Shown here piece by piece: positions 63,928-64,000 of a DNA stretch of 64,000 bases (the first letter of the stretch is position 1; every line of letters begins with the position of its first letter). The notes beneath the pieces were generated by a model. That model worked only from the letters and a program-made list of their open reading frames with translations, was not told the origin of the DNA and did no database searches. Source of the stretch: JAFALK01 sp036500605 (GTDB lineage Bacteria > Pseudomonadota > Gammaproteobacteria > Burkholderiales > Burkholderiaceae_C); NCBI GenBank assembly GCA_036500605.1, contig DASYBU010000036.1:10095-74094 (forward strand). The letters run 5' to 3'. Position numbers and translations under genes: made by a program.

Positions 63928-64000
63928 AGCCTGACGATGACCTACTTTCACACGGGAATCCGCACTATCATCGGCGCTGAGTCGTTTCACGGTCCTGTTC
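63928..64000 (-). rRNA. rrf: 5S rRNA, 3' part (cut by the window edge)
   Basis: The minus strand reads GTGAAACGACTCAGCGCCGA, then GATAGTGCGGATTCCCGTGT and GAAAGTAGGTCATCGTCAGG, the conserved 3' half of bacterial 5S rRNA. About 73 nt are visible; the 5' half and the rest of the rrn operon lie beyond the window. Confidence 0.95.

Overview
This is a GC-rich chromosomal window from a bacterium that is most likely a betaproteobacterium of the order Burkholderiales, probably in the Rubrivivax/Leptothrix/Ideonella neighbourhood. That placement is inferred from gene order (yebC-purD-acyltransferase-hemF-nadD-rsfS-rlmH-maf-rng), from the LytS/LytTR pair beside glnS, and from strongly GC-biased codon use. 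Nothing in the sequence names the species. I see no insertion sequence, prophage or CRISPR array.

Layout. Positions 1-505 hold the C-terminus of an EF-hand/RTX-like secreted protein, followed by a small lipoprotein. 1380-4811 is a molybdenum-cofactor operon (moaA, mobA, a GNAT acetyltransferase and a MoeA homologue whose active-site motifs have all changed). 4828-8326 carries a YceI-like lipoprotein, an Mpo1-like membrane protein, a ketopantoate reductase and the Fe-S carrier Mrp. 8455-9095 is a RelE/HigA-type toxin-antitoxin pair next to three tandem tRNA-Lys genes with a clear promoter and terminator. 9564-16372, all on the minus strand, holds an ABC-2 exporter, tolB-pal-cpoB, a YeeE/YedE transporter and tcdA. 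16554-20729 holds two convergent, distantly paralogous surface lipoproteins. 20865-22383 has a methyltransferase and a zeta-toxin-like kinase with a tiny overlapping partner gene.

22394-29845 is the long housekeeping cluster yebC-purD-plsC-like-hemF-nadD-rsfS-rlmH-maf-rng. Most of its genes overlap by a few bases, so they are probably translationally coupled. A perfect 12-bp hairpin lies just in front of rng. 29905-35893 runs on the plus strand: a HerA-like ATPase, a chemoreceptor with a CheR-binding tail, and a membrane protein-LytS-LytTR operon, then glnS (to 37716). 37873-45212 holds two small lineage genes and a minus-strand operon: S9 peptidase, SUI1 protein, TPR/HExxH metallopeptidase, dbpA. 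45259-50352 holds an HDOD protein, tRNA-Gly, a diguanylate cyclase and a hybrid histidine kinase.

50424-57703 is the most interesting region: a 5'-nucleotidase lipoprotein diverges from a TonB-dependent receptor, a PKD/lamin-tail lipoprotein and an S1/P1 nuclease. Together these look like an outer-surface system for degrading extracellular nucleic acids and importing the products. The receptor has a LacI/PurR-like operator in front of it. The window closes with a succinate-semialdehyde dehydrogenase, alaS, a YecA-family gene, a second acetyltransferase, a small secreted protein and the 3' end of a 5S rRNA gene with the rrn terminator.
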